5,638 nucleotides of DNA from Akkermansia sp. (GCA_020047775.1 JAIFNK010000245.1:1-5638), one strand, 5' to 3'; counted from the first letter of the stretch, positions 1 to 5,362 are shown. Translations and numbers: made by a program. The notes: generated by a model not told the origin, from the sequence alone.

Positions 1-206
1 CCGCCTTTCGGAATGCCCTGCGCATCCCGGAGGATGTCCATGCCCGCCTGATTGCCGCCGGCCTCGAAATGGGAGCCAACCCAACCGACTGGAGTGCGGT
101 GGCAGGGCCTGTCCCGCTCACCGCCTTCCGCCGGATTGAGTTCACCGTCGAAACCGAACCACTCAACTTGATCCCATGGCCGGGCATCCGGCTGCGGGAT
201 TCCTGA
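1..206 (+). CDS. C-terminal fragment of an unrecognised protein (partial at 5' end)
   Basis: An open frame enters from the left edge (first full codon at base 3) and runs 67 codons to a TGA at 204-206. The other two plus frames hit stops early, and the codons favour G/C in third position as in the neighbours, so I take this as the end of a real gene. The readable part starts AFRNALRIPEDVHARLIAAG, has one region that could be helical, and ends in the hydrophobic stretch PLNLIPWPGIRLRDS. There is no membrane segment and no motif I recognise. It lies 54 bases upstream of the next gene on the same strand and may share its transcript. No function can be offered. Confidence 0.6.
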   Translation, partial: AFRNALRIPEDVHARLIAAGLEMGANPTDWSAVAGPVPLTAFRRIEFTVETEPLNLIPWPGIRLRDS

Positions 207-260
207 AACCATCACCTAATCCAGCCCACCCACCAACAACCAGCCCAACCAATTACCATC
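207..260 (+). promoter_or_regulatory. G-depleted A/C-rich leader without Shine-Dalgarno
   Basis: These 54 bases between the upstream TGA and the ATG at 261 contain 26 C and only 2 G, with repeated CAACC and CCAACC words. No AGGAGG-like site lies in front of the start codon. Similar leaders precede the starts at 3156, 4467 and 5391 and, on the minus strand, 2977. That suggests an unstructured leader type common in this genome rather than a site specific to this gene. Confidence 0.45.
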
Positions 261-818
261 ATGGCCATCAAACTTATCGCCAATTACAGCAAACGTCTCG
301 GCCTCCCCGGTTACTCGTCCCACCAGTTTTCCGTTTCTGTCGAAACGGAGTTGGTGACCACCGACGATGTCGCCGCAGAATCCGAGCGCCTCTATCAACG
401 CCTGCAATCCACCGTGGACCATCAAATGCTCCACACCGGATTCGTCCCACCAGGCGACTACGGCATGGATCCGCCTGCGGATTCCGCAGCCTCCAACCAC
501 GCCGACACCACACCCGCCAACGTCACCCAGGTGGCGAACTGGCAGCGCGGCCCGGCTTGGAAATGCTCCGACAAGCAGAAGGATCTGATCCTGAAACTCG
601 TCGATGAACACCAACTCGACAAAGCCGACGTCGAAGCCCTCGCCGTCGAACGCTTCGGCAAAGGCGTGCGCCTGCTCAACAAGGTCGAAGCCTCCGGGCT
701 GATCGACGAGCTGCTCGACACGCACGGCTCCGGCCAGCGCCAGGGCAACCATGGCGCTTCCAGCCGCCGCAACGGCTCCGCCTACAGTGGTAGTCGCAGT
801 AGAAAGGACGCAGCATGA
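261..818 (+). CDS. Hypothetical protein with a C-terminal recombination-protein-like helical domain
   Basis: A 185-residue soluble protein with three parts. Residues 1-62 form an N-terminal domain (MAIKLIANYSKRLGLPGYSS, then an acidic helix around 35-58) that I cannot assign. Residues 63-100 are a Pro/Ala/Asn-rich linker. Residues 102-152 (CSDKQKDLILKLVDE, then ALAVERFGKG and EASGLIDELL) match the pattern 'S-x-K-Q ... L ... FGK ... EAS-x-LI-[DE]-x-L' that I recall as a small helical domain at the C-terminus of many phage ssDNA-annealing and related proteins. Residues 154-185 are a Gly/Ser/Arg-rich, probably disordered tail, possibly nucleic-acid binding. The stop overlaps the next start (ATGA), so translation is probably coupled to the nuclease. 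A recombination or DNA-processing role is inference from domain and neighbour. The ATG at 261 is the first in frame and follows the A/C-rich leader. Confidence 0.8.
   Translation: MAIKLIANYSKRLGLPGYSSHQFSVSVETELVTTDDVAAESERLYQRLQSTVDHQMLHTGFVPPGDYGMDPPADSAASNHADTTPANVTQVANWQRGPAWKCSDKQKDLILKLVDEHQLDKADVEALAVERFGKGVRLLNKVEASGLIDELLDTHGSGQRQGNHGASSRRNGSAYSGSRSRKDAA
802..808 (+). promoter_or_regulatory. Ribosome binding site of the nuclease gene
   Basis: GAAAGGA lies six bases before the ATG at 815, inside the 3' end of the preceding gene. With the ATGA overlap it supports translational coupling and fixes the start of the nuclease. Confidence 0.55.
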
Positions 819-1678
819 TCGCCACCGTCACCGACCCGCCCTTCGCCACCGGGCTTACGCCGTGGGCGCAGACACTGCCCAAGCACATCAGCCCATCAGC
901 GGCCAAGTCCTACCTCGGGTGCTCGCTCAAGTTCTACTTCGAGCGCGTGGCGTGCATCCGGAAAAAAACACCCGCCGCACTGCATCTTGGCAAGGCGGTG
1001 CATGCAGCGCTCCAGGCGTTTCACATCGCCAGGTGGCGAGGTGCGGATGATTCACCGGAAACCACTGCCGCCGCTTACGAGAAAGCCTTCAGCGATCTCG
1101 AAAGCGACGAAGGGCCGGTGAATTTCGACGACGATGCCGAGCGCGAAAAATGCCGACTCGACGGCCTGCGCGTGGTCGCCGCCTACCTCGATTCCCCGGA
1201 AGCGATGAAGGAAAAACCGCGCGCCGTTGAAGTCCCGTTAACGGAAGAGATCCCAGGTCTGTCGGTGCCGTTGACGGGAGCGATGGATTTGGTCGAGGGC
1301 AACTTCACACCGGTCGATTTCAAATCCGCCGCCGCCAAGCCCGACGCGGCAAACGCGGCGTTCGACCACGAAATCCAACTGGTCAGCTACCAACTGCTGA
1401 TGGAAGCGGCGACGGGTGAAAGCCCGCCTTCATTAGATCTGATATTCTTGGTAAAAACCAAGACGCCCCAAATCATCCGCGTGAAATCCCCGCCGGCCGA
1501 CGCGCATCGCAAGCGCCGGGTCACCGCCTTGTTGGAGACCGCCGTCGAAGGCATCGCCAGCAACCGACACCACCCGCAGCCCGGGATGCAGTGCTCCTGG
1601 TGCCAGTTCAAGAACGAGTGCATGGCGTGGCTGCCAGGTATGACCGTTGAAGACATCCATCGACAGCGCGCCGCCTGA
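815..1678 (+). CDS. PD-(D/E)XK nuclease, RecB/Cas4/AddB-like, with Fe-S cysteines
   Basis: A 287-residue protein carrying the full motif set of the RecB-like PD-(D/E)XK family (PDDEXK_1 type). HISPSAAKSYLGCSLKFYF at 24-42 is the N-terminal signature with Cys36. LGKAVHAAL at 58-66 gives the motif I His63. GAMDLV at 155-160 gives Asp158. VDFK at 167-170 gives Asp168 and Lys170. QLVSY at 188-192 is the QxxxY motif. The C-terminus has CSWCQFKNEC (Cys260, 263, 269; C-x2-C-x5-C), which with Cys36 matches the four-cysteine 4Fe-4S cluster of AddB and Cas4. By family it should be a metal-dependent DNA exonuclease or endonuclease; no helicase domain is present. Cas4 itself is less likely, because there is no cas1/cas2 or CRISPR array here. 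The partner upstream (ATGA overlap) suggests end-processing for recombination, as in phage exonuclease/annealing pairs; that pairing is inference. Confidence 0.9.
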   Translation: MIATVTDPPFATGLTPWAQTLPKHISPSAAKSYLGCSLKFYFERVACIRKKTPAALHLGKAVHAALQAFHIARWRGADDSPETTAAAYEKAFSDLESDEGPVNFDDDAEREKCRLDGLRVVAAYLDSPEAMKEKPRAVEVPLTEEIPGLSVPLTGAMDLVEGNFTPVDFKSAAAKPDAANAAFDHEIQLVSYQLLMEAATGESPPSLDLIFLVKTKTPQIIRVKSPPADAHRKRRVTALLETAVEGIASNRHHPQPGMQCSWCQFKNECMAWLPGMTVEDIHRQRAA

Positions 1679-1689
1679 TCCTGAAACCA

Positions 1690-1736
1690 ACGCCTGCCGG
1701 GTCCGCGCGATCCGGCGGGTGTATGGTTTTTTATTT
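1690..1736 (+). terminator. Intrinsic terminator after the nuclease gene
   Basis: An 11-base-pair hairpin, arms 1690-1700 (ACGCCTGCCGG) and 1712-1722 (CCGGCGGGTGT) with two G-T pairs and an 11-base loop, is followed four bases later by TTTTTTATTT. It starts 12 bases after the nuclease stop. It ends the left plus-strand unit and separates it from the convergent hydrolase gene. In the minus direction there is no comparable T-run, so it is probably one-way. Confidence 0.75.
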
Positions 1737-1802
1737 GGTCGTTTAGAAGAAAGTCTGAAGTGGAAAGCCCAAGTAGCAGTGAAGCAGGAAGAATGAGAAT
1801 CT

Positions 1803-2693
1803 CTATTCGAGGCATCTTCTGAGGAACGAATCCATACAGACACCAAAGTGTTCCCAACCGAAGACGGTGTAACCACCACGACTGCTGTGTTGGGCACCTT
1901 CCACCTCAATAAACCACTTCTGAGCATTCCGGTCGTCAGCGGGAAACATTCCAGTTCCCTGTGCTCCGGGCACATCCTCATACCACGCATCATAAACCAT
2001 GCGGGTTTTATGTATCTCAAACTCGTCATTCGTTCCCATAACGAAAAACATCAAGGGTTGGTGTGAGGGATTGCGGATAGCGGGGTTCCTGCGCACATCG
2101 CCATCGCTAAGGATGTCCCAACCGTAGTGGGCATTAATCAACTTTCCACCACCGATCGTGGCGAGGGGAACCAAGAGCTTTTTCACACCGCTAAGTCCAT
2201 TCCATACAGCGCAACCCACCGCGTGCCATGGGCATTGGGGTGGCTCCGCCAGAAAACAGCCTCGGATTCGCCCGTCAACGGCAGCGGCCCTTTGCGCAGC
2301 CATGGCTCCAAGGGAGGCGGCACTGACAATATAGGGCAGCGGGAATCCAAGTTCTTCGGCCCGGTCCATTGCTCCAAGAAGGTCCCAGGCCTCTCCGCTT
2401 CCGAAGGTGGGCCAGCGGTCGCCGCTCCGTCCGTGATGGCGAAAGTCAAAGGCAACCAGCGCGAGATCGTGTTTGGCGGCAAGGCTTATCCAGTGAGGCC
2501 AAGAACCGGGGTTTCTGCAATGGTCAGTGAAACCGTGCAGGCAGAAAATCGTACCCTTGATTTCCCCGGCGGGTTTCCATGACCACCCTTCGACGAGAGA
2601 ACTGTCGCCATGGGATGTCGCCGTGAACGGTTCCACGCCAAGGTGTTCGGGAATGTCGGGGACATTCCTAGCAATGTAGGAGAAAGGGTTCAT
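1803..2693 (-). CDS. Alpha/beta hydrolase family protein
   Basis: A 296-residue cytosolic protein with the alpha/beta-hydrolase landmarks in order. There is a hydrophobic strand and the oxyanion HGFTDH at 53-58, then DFRHHGRSGD at 83-92. The nucleophile elbow AASLGA at 125-130 has Ser127. The acid is probably Asp223 in MGTNDEF, and His269 sits in EGAQHSS. The triad is complete; the elbow has Ala where Gly is usual (G-x-S-x-G). Length fits the serine-hydrolase/S33-like group, but substrate (ester, lipid or peptide) cannot be told. No signal peptide or membrane helix is visible. The ATG lies 11 bases after the stop of the YecH-like gene on the same strand, so the two are likely co-transcribed. 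Its base composition (about 52% G+C in bases 1861-2100) is lower than the flanking genes, suggesting separate origin. Confidence 0.88.
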   Translation of the reverse strand: MNPFSYIARNVPDIPEHLGVEPFTATSHGDSSLVEGWSWKPAGEIKGTIFCLHGFTDHCRNPGSWPHWISLAAKHDLALVAFDFRHHGRSGDRWPTFGSGEAWDLLGAMDRAEELGFPLPYIVSAASLGAMAAQRAAAVDGRIRGCFLAEPPQCPWHAVGCAVWNGLSGVKKLLVPLATIGGGKLINAHYGWDILSDGDVRRNPAIRNPSHQPLMFFVMGTNDEFEIHKTRMVYDAWYEDVPGAQGTGMFPADDRNAQKWFIEVEGAQHSSRGGYTVFGWEHFGVCMDSFLRRCLE

Positions 2694-2704
2694 ATTTCTT
2701 GAGG

Positions 2705-2977
2705 TTAGATTTCAATCGATGAGAGAGCCGAAGTAAATGTAGTGGCTGACCCAACCGGATAGACCACGCCGCTAGTGATCCGCACCTTGTCCCGGTCTTC
2801 CAAAAAGCGGAGCAGCCCGTCGAGATCCATGCCCATGGATGAGCATGTGTGAAAGGTGACGGATTTCCCAAAACGCTCGTCCACGACCTCCATAAGTTGG
2901 CTCAAGCGGATGCCGTCCGGGTAGGTGGCAACTAGGTCGATGATGTCGTGTCCGTGGATGGCGATGGCGTCGGTCAT
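2705..2977 (-). CDS. YecH-like (DUF2492) small metal-binding protein
   Basis: A 90-residue protein resembling the YecH/DUF2492 family. IHGHDIIDL at 7-15 matches the N-terminal HGH motif, and FGKSVTFHTCSSMGM at 36-50 matches the family's FG...FHTCS..GM core, followed by the LLRFLEDRDK helix. His8, His10, His43 and Cys45 are candidate metal ligands. Biological role in the family is unknown. The C-terminus here (VGSATTFTSALSSIEI) has no Cys or His, whereas the family members I remember end in a Cys-x-x-His-like tail, so this could be a divergent or altered copy. The frame stays open upstream to 3229, but that would overlap the opposite-strand gene and the extra residues are not protein-like; the family alignment fixes the start at MTDA. 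It heads the minus-strand pair with the hydrolase. Confidence 0.8.
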   Translation of the reverse strand: MTDAIAIHGHDIIDLVATYPDGIRLSQLMEVVDERFGKSVTFHTCSSMGMDLDGLLRFLEDRDKVRITSGVVYPVGSATTFTSALSSIEI

Positions 2978-3155
2978 GGGTGAGTGAGGTGTGAGTGGGA
3001 GGGCGCGGCGGCAAGTTGGGTGCCAGCAGCGGGAAAAGCAAGACAGTGATGCCTGCTGCCAAGTGCGCCAACGGAATTTGGTCCCACTCCGTGTCATTAG
3101 GAATTGATAGAAACCGTGGGTTTCTTCCCTCAACACCAACCCCAATTCAATCATC
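2978..3155. promoter_or_regulatory. Divergent intergenic region with two G-depleted leaders
   Basis: These 178 bases separate the minus-strand YecH-like gene from the plus-strand DUF3150-like gene and must hold the promoters for both if they are transcribed independently. I see no convincing -35/-10 pair and no operator palindrome. The last 35 bases before the ATG at 3156 contain no G at all. The minus-strand leader before 2977, read as mRNA, is likewise rich in C and A (CACTCACACCTCACTCACCC). Neither start has a Shine-Dalgarno site. Confidence 0.45.
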
Positions 3156-4181
3156 ATGAATCCCAACAACCAGTTCCAAAGCAACACCCTCCTCGATGGC
3201 ATCTGCCGCCGCGGGGTGCTCGTCTCCACCTCCGTCCGTTACTGGCGCGGTTGCAAGCGGCTCAATCCCGAAGACCTCGGCCTTGATCCCGCACACGTTT
3301 CCGACCGGCTGATCCAGCTCGGTCACAAACGCCTGATCCCCCGCGACGCGCTCTCGGCTTTCGCCCTGATCGAATCCCGGGTGCAAGCCACCGTCGAGAG
3401 TTCGAGCTTCCCGTTCCTAGGTGGCATCGGACGCTTCGTCCCCAACCCCCGCCTCGGCGATCTCACCGACAAGCTCGACAAGCTCCGCGATGAATTTCGC
3501 GAAGCCACGCTCGACTTTGTTGCCGGCTACACACCCCTGCGTGAAAACGCGATGGTCGAATGGCGCGAGGCAGCCCGCCACATGAACGGCAGCGCCGAAC
3601 GCTTGATCGCCACCATCGAACAATCGTTCCCGCCCGCCGGGGACATCGCCAAGCGCTTCGGTTTCGAAACGCGTTTGTTCCAGATCGCAGCCCCCGACAG
3701 TATCCGTCTGGAGGTGGCCGATGGCATGGCGCAACTCGAAGTGGCGGACGACCGTCGTCGGATCGCAGAAGATGCATCCCGCCGACTGCAAAGCGACCTC
3801 GACGGATTCATCCGCGAGAGCGTGGCATCCCTGCGTGATGAAACCGCCCGGCTTGCCAGTGAAGTGCTCGCCACCATCGACGGCTCTGAAAACGGCGTTC
3901 ACCAGCGCACGCTCAACCGCCTCACCACGTTCATCGACAGCTTCCGTTCGTTAAACTTCGCCGGCGACCAGCAGTTGGAGCAAACGCTCGAACGCTTCCG
4001 CCGCGATCTGCTCACGCGCAGCGCCGAGGACTACCGCAACGACAGCGGCGCGATGGCCAGCCTCACCGATGGTCTCAACCGTCTGCGTGAAAACGCCGTG
4101 CAACTCGCCCGGACCGACGCCCGCGAGGTCATCAGCCGTTTCGGCCAGATGGGCACGCGTAAACTTGCGGCAGTCAGTTGA
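3156..4181 (+). CDS. DUF3150-like helical protein
   Basis: A 341-residue soluble protein. The N-terminal half looks like DUF3150 from memory: VLVSTSVRYWRGCKRLNPED at 21-40, the conserved LGHKRLIPRDAL at 55-66, the segment FPFLGGIGRFVP at 85-96, YTPLRENAMVEWREAA at 125-140 and IEQSFPPAGDIAKRFGF at 154-170. From about 190 to 330 it is mostly charged helix with heptad-like leucines (for example RRLQSDLDGFIRESVASLRD at 209-228), so probably coiled coil. No catalytic motif is visible. DUF3150 genes are, to my recollection, found near MoxR/CobS-type AAA ATPases in bacteria and large phages, so an adaptor or structural role with an ATPase is a reasonable guess; here the nearby ATPase is the Ycf46-like one. 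The start follows a G-free leader and has no Shine-Dalgarno. Confidence 0.72.
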   Translation: MNPNNQFQSNTLLDGICRRGVLVSTSVRYWRGCKRLNPEDLGLDPAHVSDRLIQLGHKRLIPRDALSAFALIESRVQATVESSSFPFLGGIGRFVPNPRLGDLTDKLDKLRDEFREATLDFVAGYTPLRENAMVEWREAARHMNGSAERLIATIEQSFPPAGDIAKRFGFETRLFQIAAPDSIRLEVADGMAQLEVADDRRRIAEDASRRLQSDLDGFIRESVASLRDETARLASEVLATIDGSENGVHQRTLNRLTTFIDSFRSLNFAGDQQLEQTLERFRRDLLTRSAEDYRNDSGAMASLTDGLNRLRENAVQLARTDAREVISRFGQMGTRKLAAVS

Positions 4182-4188
4182 TCCATTT

Positions 4189-4218
4189 CTTCCGGGTGTG
4201 CTCATCCGCACCCGGAAG
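4189..4218 (+). terminator. Strong hairpin directly after the DUF3150-like gene
   Basis: Arms CTTCCGGGTGTG (4189-4200) and CGCACCCGGAAG (4207-4218) form 12 pairs with one G-T and a six-base loop CTCATC. It begins seven bases after the stop codon. Only three consecutive T follow, so it is not a textbook intrinsic terminator. It may protect the 3' end of the message or act together with the C-rich tract that follows. Confidence 0.5.
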
Positions 4219-4220
4219 CC

Positions 4221-4370
4221 CCTTTCTCCCAACACGCCACTACCCACACGCAACACGCCAATCCTACTCAACCAGCGCATTTTCAAACCATCACTCCTCT
4301 CACTTCTCTCAACGCTACCAAAACCACCTCTTCAGCCAAACTTCCCACCTAACACACCAATCCATCACCT
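4221..4370 (+). promoter_or_regulatory. C-rich, G-depleted tract: candidate Rho utilisation (rut) region
   Basis: By hand count these 150 bases contain 69 C and only 7 G on the plus strand, with many CA, CT and CC steps and no visible stem. An unstructured, C-over-G transcript segment of more than about 70 bases is what Rho needs to load. It lies between a hairpin at the end of one gene and a second hairpin before the next operon, which suits a Rho-dependent terminator or attenuator. An alternative is an extended version of the A/C-rich leaders seen before other genes here. It has no credible coding content. Confidence 0.45.
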
Positions 4371-4380
4371 GAATACCGCA

Positions 4381-4414
4381 GCGAGGGCGGCCTGTTACGA
4401 CAGGCCGCCCTTGC
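4381..4414 (+). promoter_or_regulatory. 15-bp hairpin capped by UACG tetraloop in the DUF1257 leader
   Basis: The arms 4381-4395 (GCGAGGGCGGCCTGT) and 4400-4414 (ACAGGCCGCCCTTGC) pair over 15 positions with a single G-T, leaving the loop TACG. UACG belongs to the stable UNCG tetraloop class, although here it is closed by U-A rather than C-G. No T-run follows on the plus strand. It ends 52 bases before the DUF1257 start, so it could be a transcript-stabilising cap, an attenuator arm, a protein-binding site or the end of the upstream transcript. Confidence 0.6.
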
Positions 4415-4466
4415 CGCATCCAACCCTTCAAGCCTTTCGCCAAACATCACGAACCAATAACCAACC

Positions 4467-4856
4467 ATGTCTCACTTCACCACCATCCAGACCCAGATCC
4501 GGGACTTGGATGCCCTCAACGACGCATGCGTCGAGATGGGTTTCAAGTTCCTCCCCAACGCCAACTGCCGGGGCTACGCGGGCATCACCCGCAAGGCTCC
4601 GCATGTCATCCAGCTCAAAGGTCCCTACGACATCGCCGTCGACCCCCATCCGGAGAATGACGGCACCTTTGGCCTGACCACCGACTGGTGGGACGGTCAC
4701 GCCGCCAAGGAAGTCGGCATCGGCTACGGCCGCTTGCTGCAATCTTACGGCATCCACAAAACCATCCGCGAGGCCCGTTCACGCGGACTCCGCACGCACC
4801 GCAGACAGGAAGCCGATGGCTCGATCCTGCTGACATTGGAAGGAGGTTCGCTATGA
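4467..4856 (+). CDS. DUF1257 protein, Ycf35-like
   Basis: A 129-residue protein with the DUF1257/Ycf35 pattern: MSHFTTIQTQIRDLDALNDA at the start, a Gly-rich central part (GYAGI, KGPYDIAVDP), an aromatic GLTTDWWDGH at 69-78, then KEVGIGYGRLLQSYGIHKTI at 81-100 and the terminal EADGSILLTLEG. Ycf35 is a conserved chloroplast/cyanobacterial reading frame of unknown function; in bacteria the family occurs, to my knowledge, with DUF2997 and a Ycf46-type AAA ATPase, and exactly those neighbours follow here. Its stop overlaps the next start (ATGA). The start has no Shine-Dalgarno and follows an A/C-rich leader with a strong hairpin. The last codons (GAA GGA GGT TCG CTA) double as the ribosome binding site of the next gene. 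Confidence 0.88.
   Translation: MSHFTTIQTQIRDLDALNDACVEMGFKFLPNANCRGYAGITRKAPHVIQLKGPYDIAVDPHPENDGTFGLTTDWWDGHAAKEVGIGYGRLLQSYGIHKTIREARSRGLRTHRRQEADGSILLTLEGGSL
4840..4846 (+). promoter_or_regulatory. Perfect Shine-Dalgarno (AAGGAGG) of the DUF2997 gene
   Basis: AAGGAGG lies six bases before the ATG at 4853 and inside the last codons of the DUF1257 gene. It decides the DUF2997 start over the longer frame that is open from 4688. It contrasts with the operon-leading genes, which lack such a site. Confidence 0.85.
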
Positions 4857-5059
4857 GCCGCAAGATCCATGTCCGCGTCACGCCCACCGGCGAGATCACC
4901 GTCGAGGCCGAAGGATTCCAAGGCAAAGGCTGCGAAGCCGCAACCAAGGCCATCGAGGACGCTCTCGGAAAGCCCCGGGAGCGCACCCGCAAACCCGACT
5001 TCTGGCGGCAGTCCCAACGCCACCAGAACCAACAACCCCTCGGCGAAGGAGGTTCATAA
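4853..5059 (+). CDS. DUF2997 protein
   Basis: A 68-residue protein. The first 45 residues match DUF2997: MSRKIHVRVTPTGEITVEAE, then GFQGKGCEAATKAIEDALGK. In the family the pattern is a beta-hairpin (I-x-V-x-V-x-P-x-G-E-I-x-V-x-A) followed by G-x-x-C and a helix; Cys29 is the conserved cysteine. The tail (RERTRKPDFWRQSQRHQNQQ) is basic and Gln-rich. Function is unknown; the family is small and, as I recall, nearly always beside DUF1257, as here. It overlaps the DUF1257 stop by four bases and has the best Shine-Dalgarno in the window, so synthesis in step with DUF1257 is expected. The frame upstream to 4688 is open by chance and reads unlike protein. Confidence 0.87.
   Translation: MSRKIHVRVTPTGEITVEAEGFQGKGCEAATKAIEDALGKPRERTRKPDFWRQSQRHQNQQPLGEGGS
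5046..5052 (+). promoter_or_regulatory. Shine-Dalgarno (AAGGAGG) of the 98-aa gene
   Basis: AAGGAGG lies 13 bases before the ATG at 5066, a longer gap than usual. It sits in the last codons of the DUF2997 gene and supports coupled translation of the run. Confidence 0.6.
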
Positions 5060-5065
5060 AACACC

Positions 5066-5362
5066 ATGAGCCAAACCCTTCGCTTCAACCCCGGCGGTCA
5101 CATCGACTGCCTTTACACCGAAGCGATCGATCTTCGTGCGCTCGGGAGACTCACCGTCTTCCGGGCCACGGACATCCGCTTCTGTGAACGCACCCAACTC
5201 TGGAAGGTCCGCTGCGCCTCCACCGGCAAGCTCCTCCACTGCGATCCCTCCCGCGAGGCCTGCCTCGCCTGGGAACGCGACAACCTCGGCCCGCCCAACC
5301 CGGACGCGCAGAGACCCGCCATCACATTACCCAACCTCAAGCGGGTCACCGACCCTTCCTAA
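5066..5362 (+). CDS. Small conserved-looking protein of unknown family in the DUF1257 operon
   Basis: A 98-residue protein starting six bases after the DUF2997 stop. It is predicted to be a compact beta-rich fold: MSQTLRFNPGGHIDCLYTEA, the strand pair LGRLTVFRATDIRF at 26-39 and LWKVRCASTGKLLHCDPSRE at 45-64, then the helix ACLAWERDNL. The end (GPPNPDAQRPAITLPNLKRV) is Pro-rich and likely flexible. Cys15, 40, 50, 59 and 66 are present but not in a clear metal-binding spacing. I have a vague memory of similar proteins beside DUF1257/DUF2997 genes but no family name. Placement between DUF2997 and the AAA ATPase suggests a partner or substrate-recognition subunit; that is inference. Confidence 0.82.
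   Translation: MSQTLRFNPGGHIDCLYTEAIDLRALGRLTVFRATDIRFCERTQLWKVRCASTGKLLHCDPSREACLAWERDNLGPPNPDAQRPAITLPNLKRVTDPS

Larger units (their letters stand above)
4839..5055 (+). repeat. Two copies of GAAGGAGGTTC spanning consecutive gene ends
   Basis: The 11-base word GAAGGAGGTTC occurs at 4839-4849 and 5045-5055. Both copies are read in the frame GAA GGA GGT TC at the very end of a gene, giving the C-termini EGGSL and EGGS, and both serve as Shine-Dalgarno for the following gene. The entry spans both copies; the sequence between is the DUF2997 gene. Confidence 0.7.

Noticed and set aside
176..607. 143-codon plus-strand open frame beginning inside the first gene fragment
   Set aside because: It overlaps the 261-818 gene in another frame and reads as Pro/Arg/His-rich low-complexity, typical of a shadow in GC-rich DNA.
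216..752. 178-codon antisense frame with plausible-looking hydrophobic residues
   Set aside because: It is the complement of the 261-818 gene, whose domain match and ATGA overlap with the nuclease are far better support.
815..1678. Calling the nuclease Cas4 of a CRISPR system
   Set aside because: There is no cas1/cas2 gene or repeat-spacer array in the window; the shared Fe-S nuclease fold alone does not identify Cas4.
1433..2029. 198-codon minus-strand frame spanning the nuclease end, the terminator and the hydrolase 3' end
   Set aside because: It crosses two well-supported genes and a terminator and has no recognisable motif.
2127..2582. 151-codon plus-strand frame opposite the hydrolase
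   Set aside because: It is antisense to an alpha/beta hydrolase with a complete catalytic triad.
3020..3062. Possible CAGCAG/CTGCTG inverted repeat in the divergent region
   Set aside because: Only six pairs with a long loop and mismatches on both sides; no better than chance.
2772..3071. Minus-strand frame starting MAHLAAGITVLLFPLLAP, resembling a short membrane peptide
   Set aside because: The hydrophobic start is short and the rest is a His/Arg/Pro-rich frame overlapping the YecH-like gene; no ribosome site supports it.
3091..3116. TTGATA/GATAGAAA-like promoter boxes ahead of the DUF3150-like gene
   Set aside because: No correctly spaced partner box was found and promoter consensus for this lineage is uncertain.
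2978..3229. N-terminal extension of the YecH-like gene to 174 residues
   Set aside because: The added 84 residues do not resemble the family, would overlap the opposite-strand DUF3150-like gene, and family members begin near the HGH motif.
3417..3902. 161-codon antisense frame within the DUF3150-like gene
   Set aside because: It is a complement shadow of a gene with recognisable family segments.
4069..4677. 202-codon plus-strand frame through the 4182-4466 gap
   Set aside because: Its translation across the gap is Pro/Thr/Asn/Ser-rich, as expected from C-rich noncoding DNA, and it overlaps real genes at both ends.
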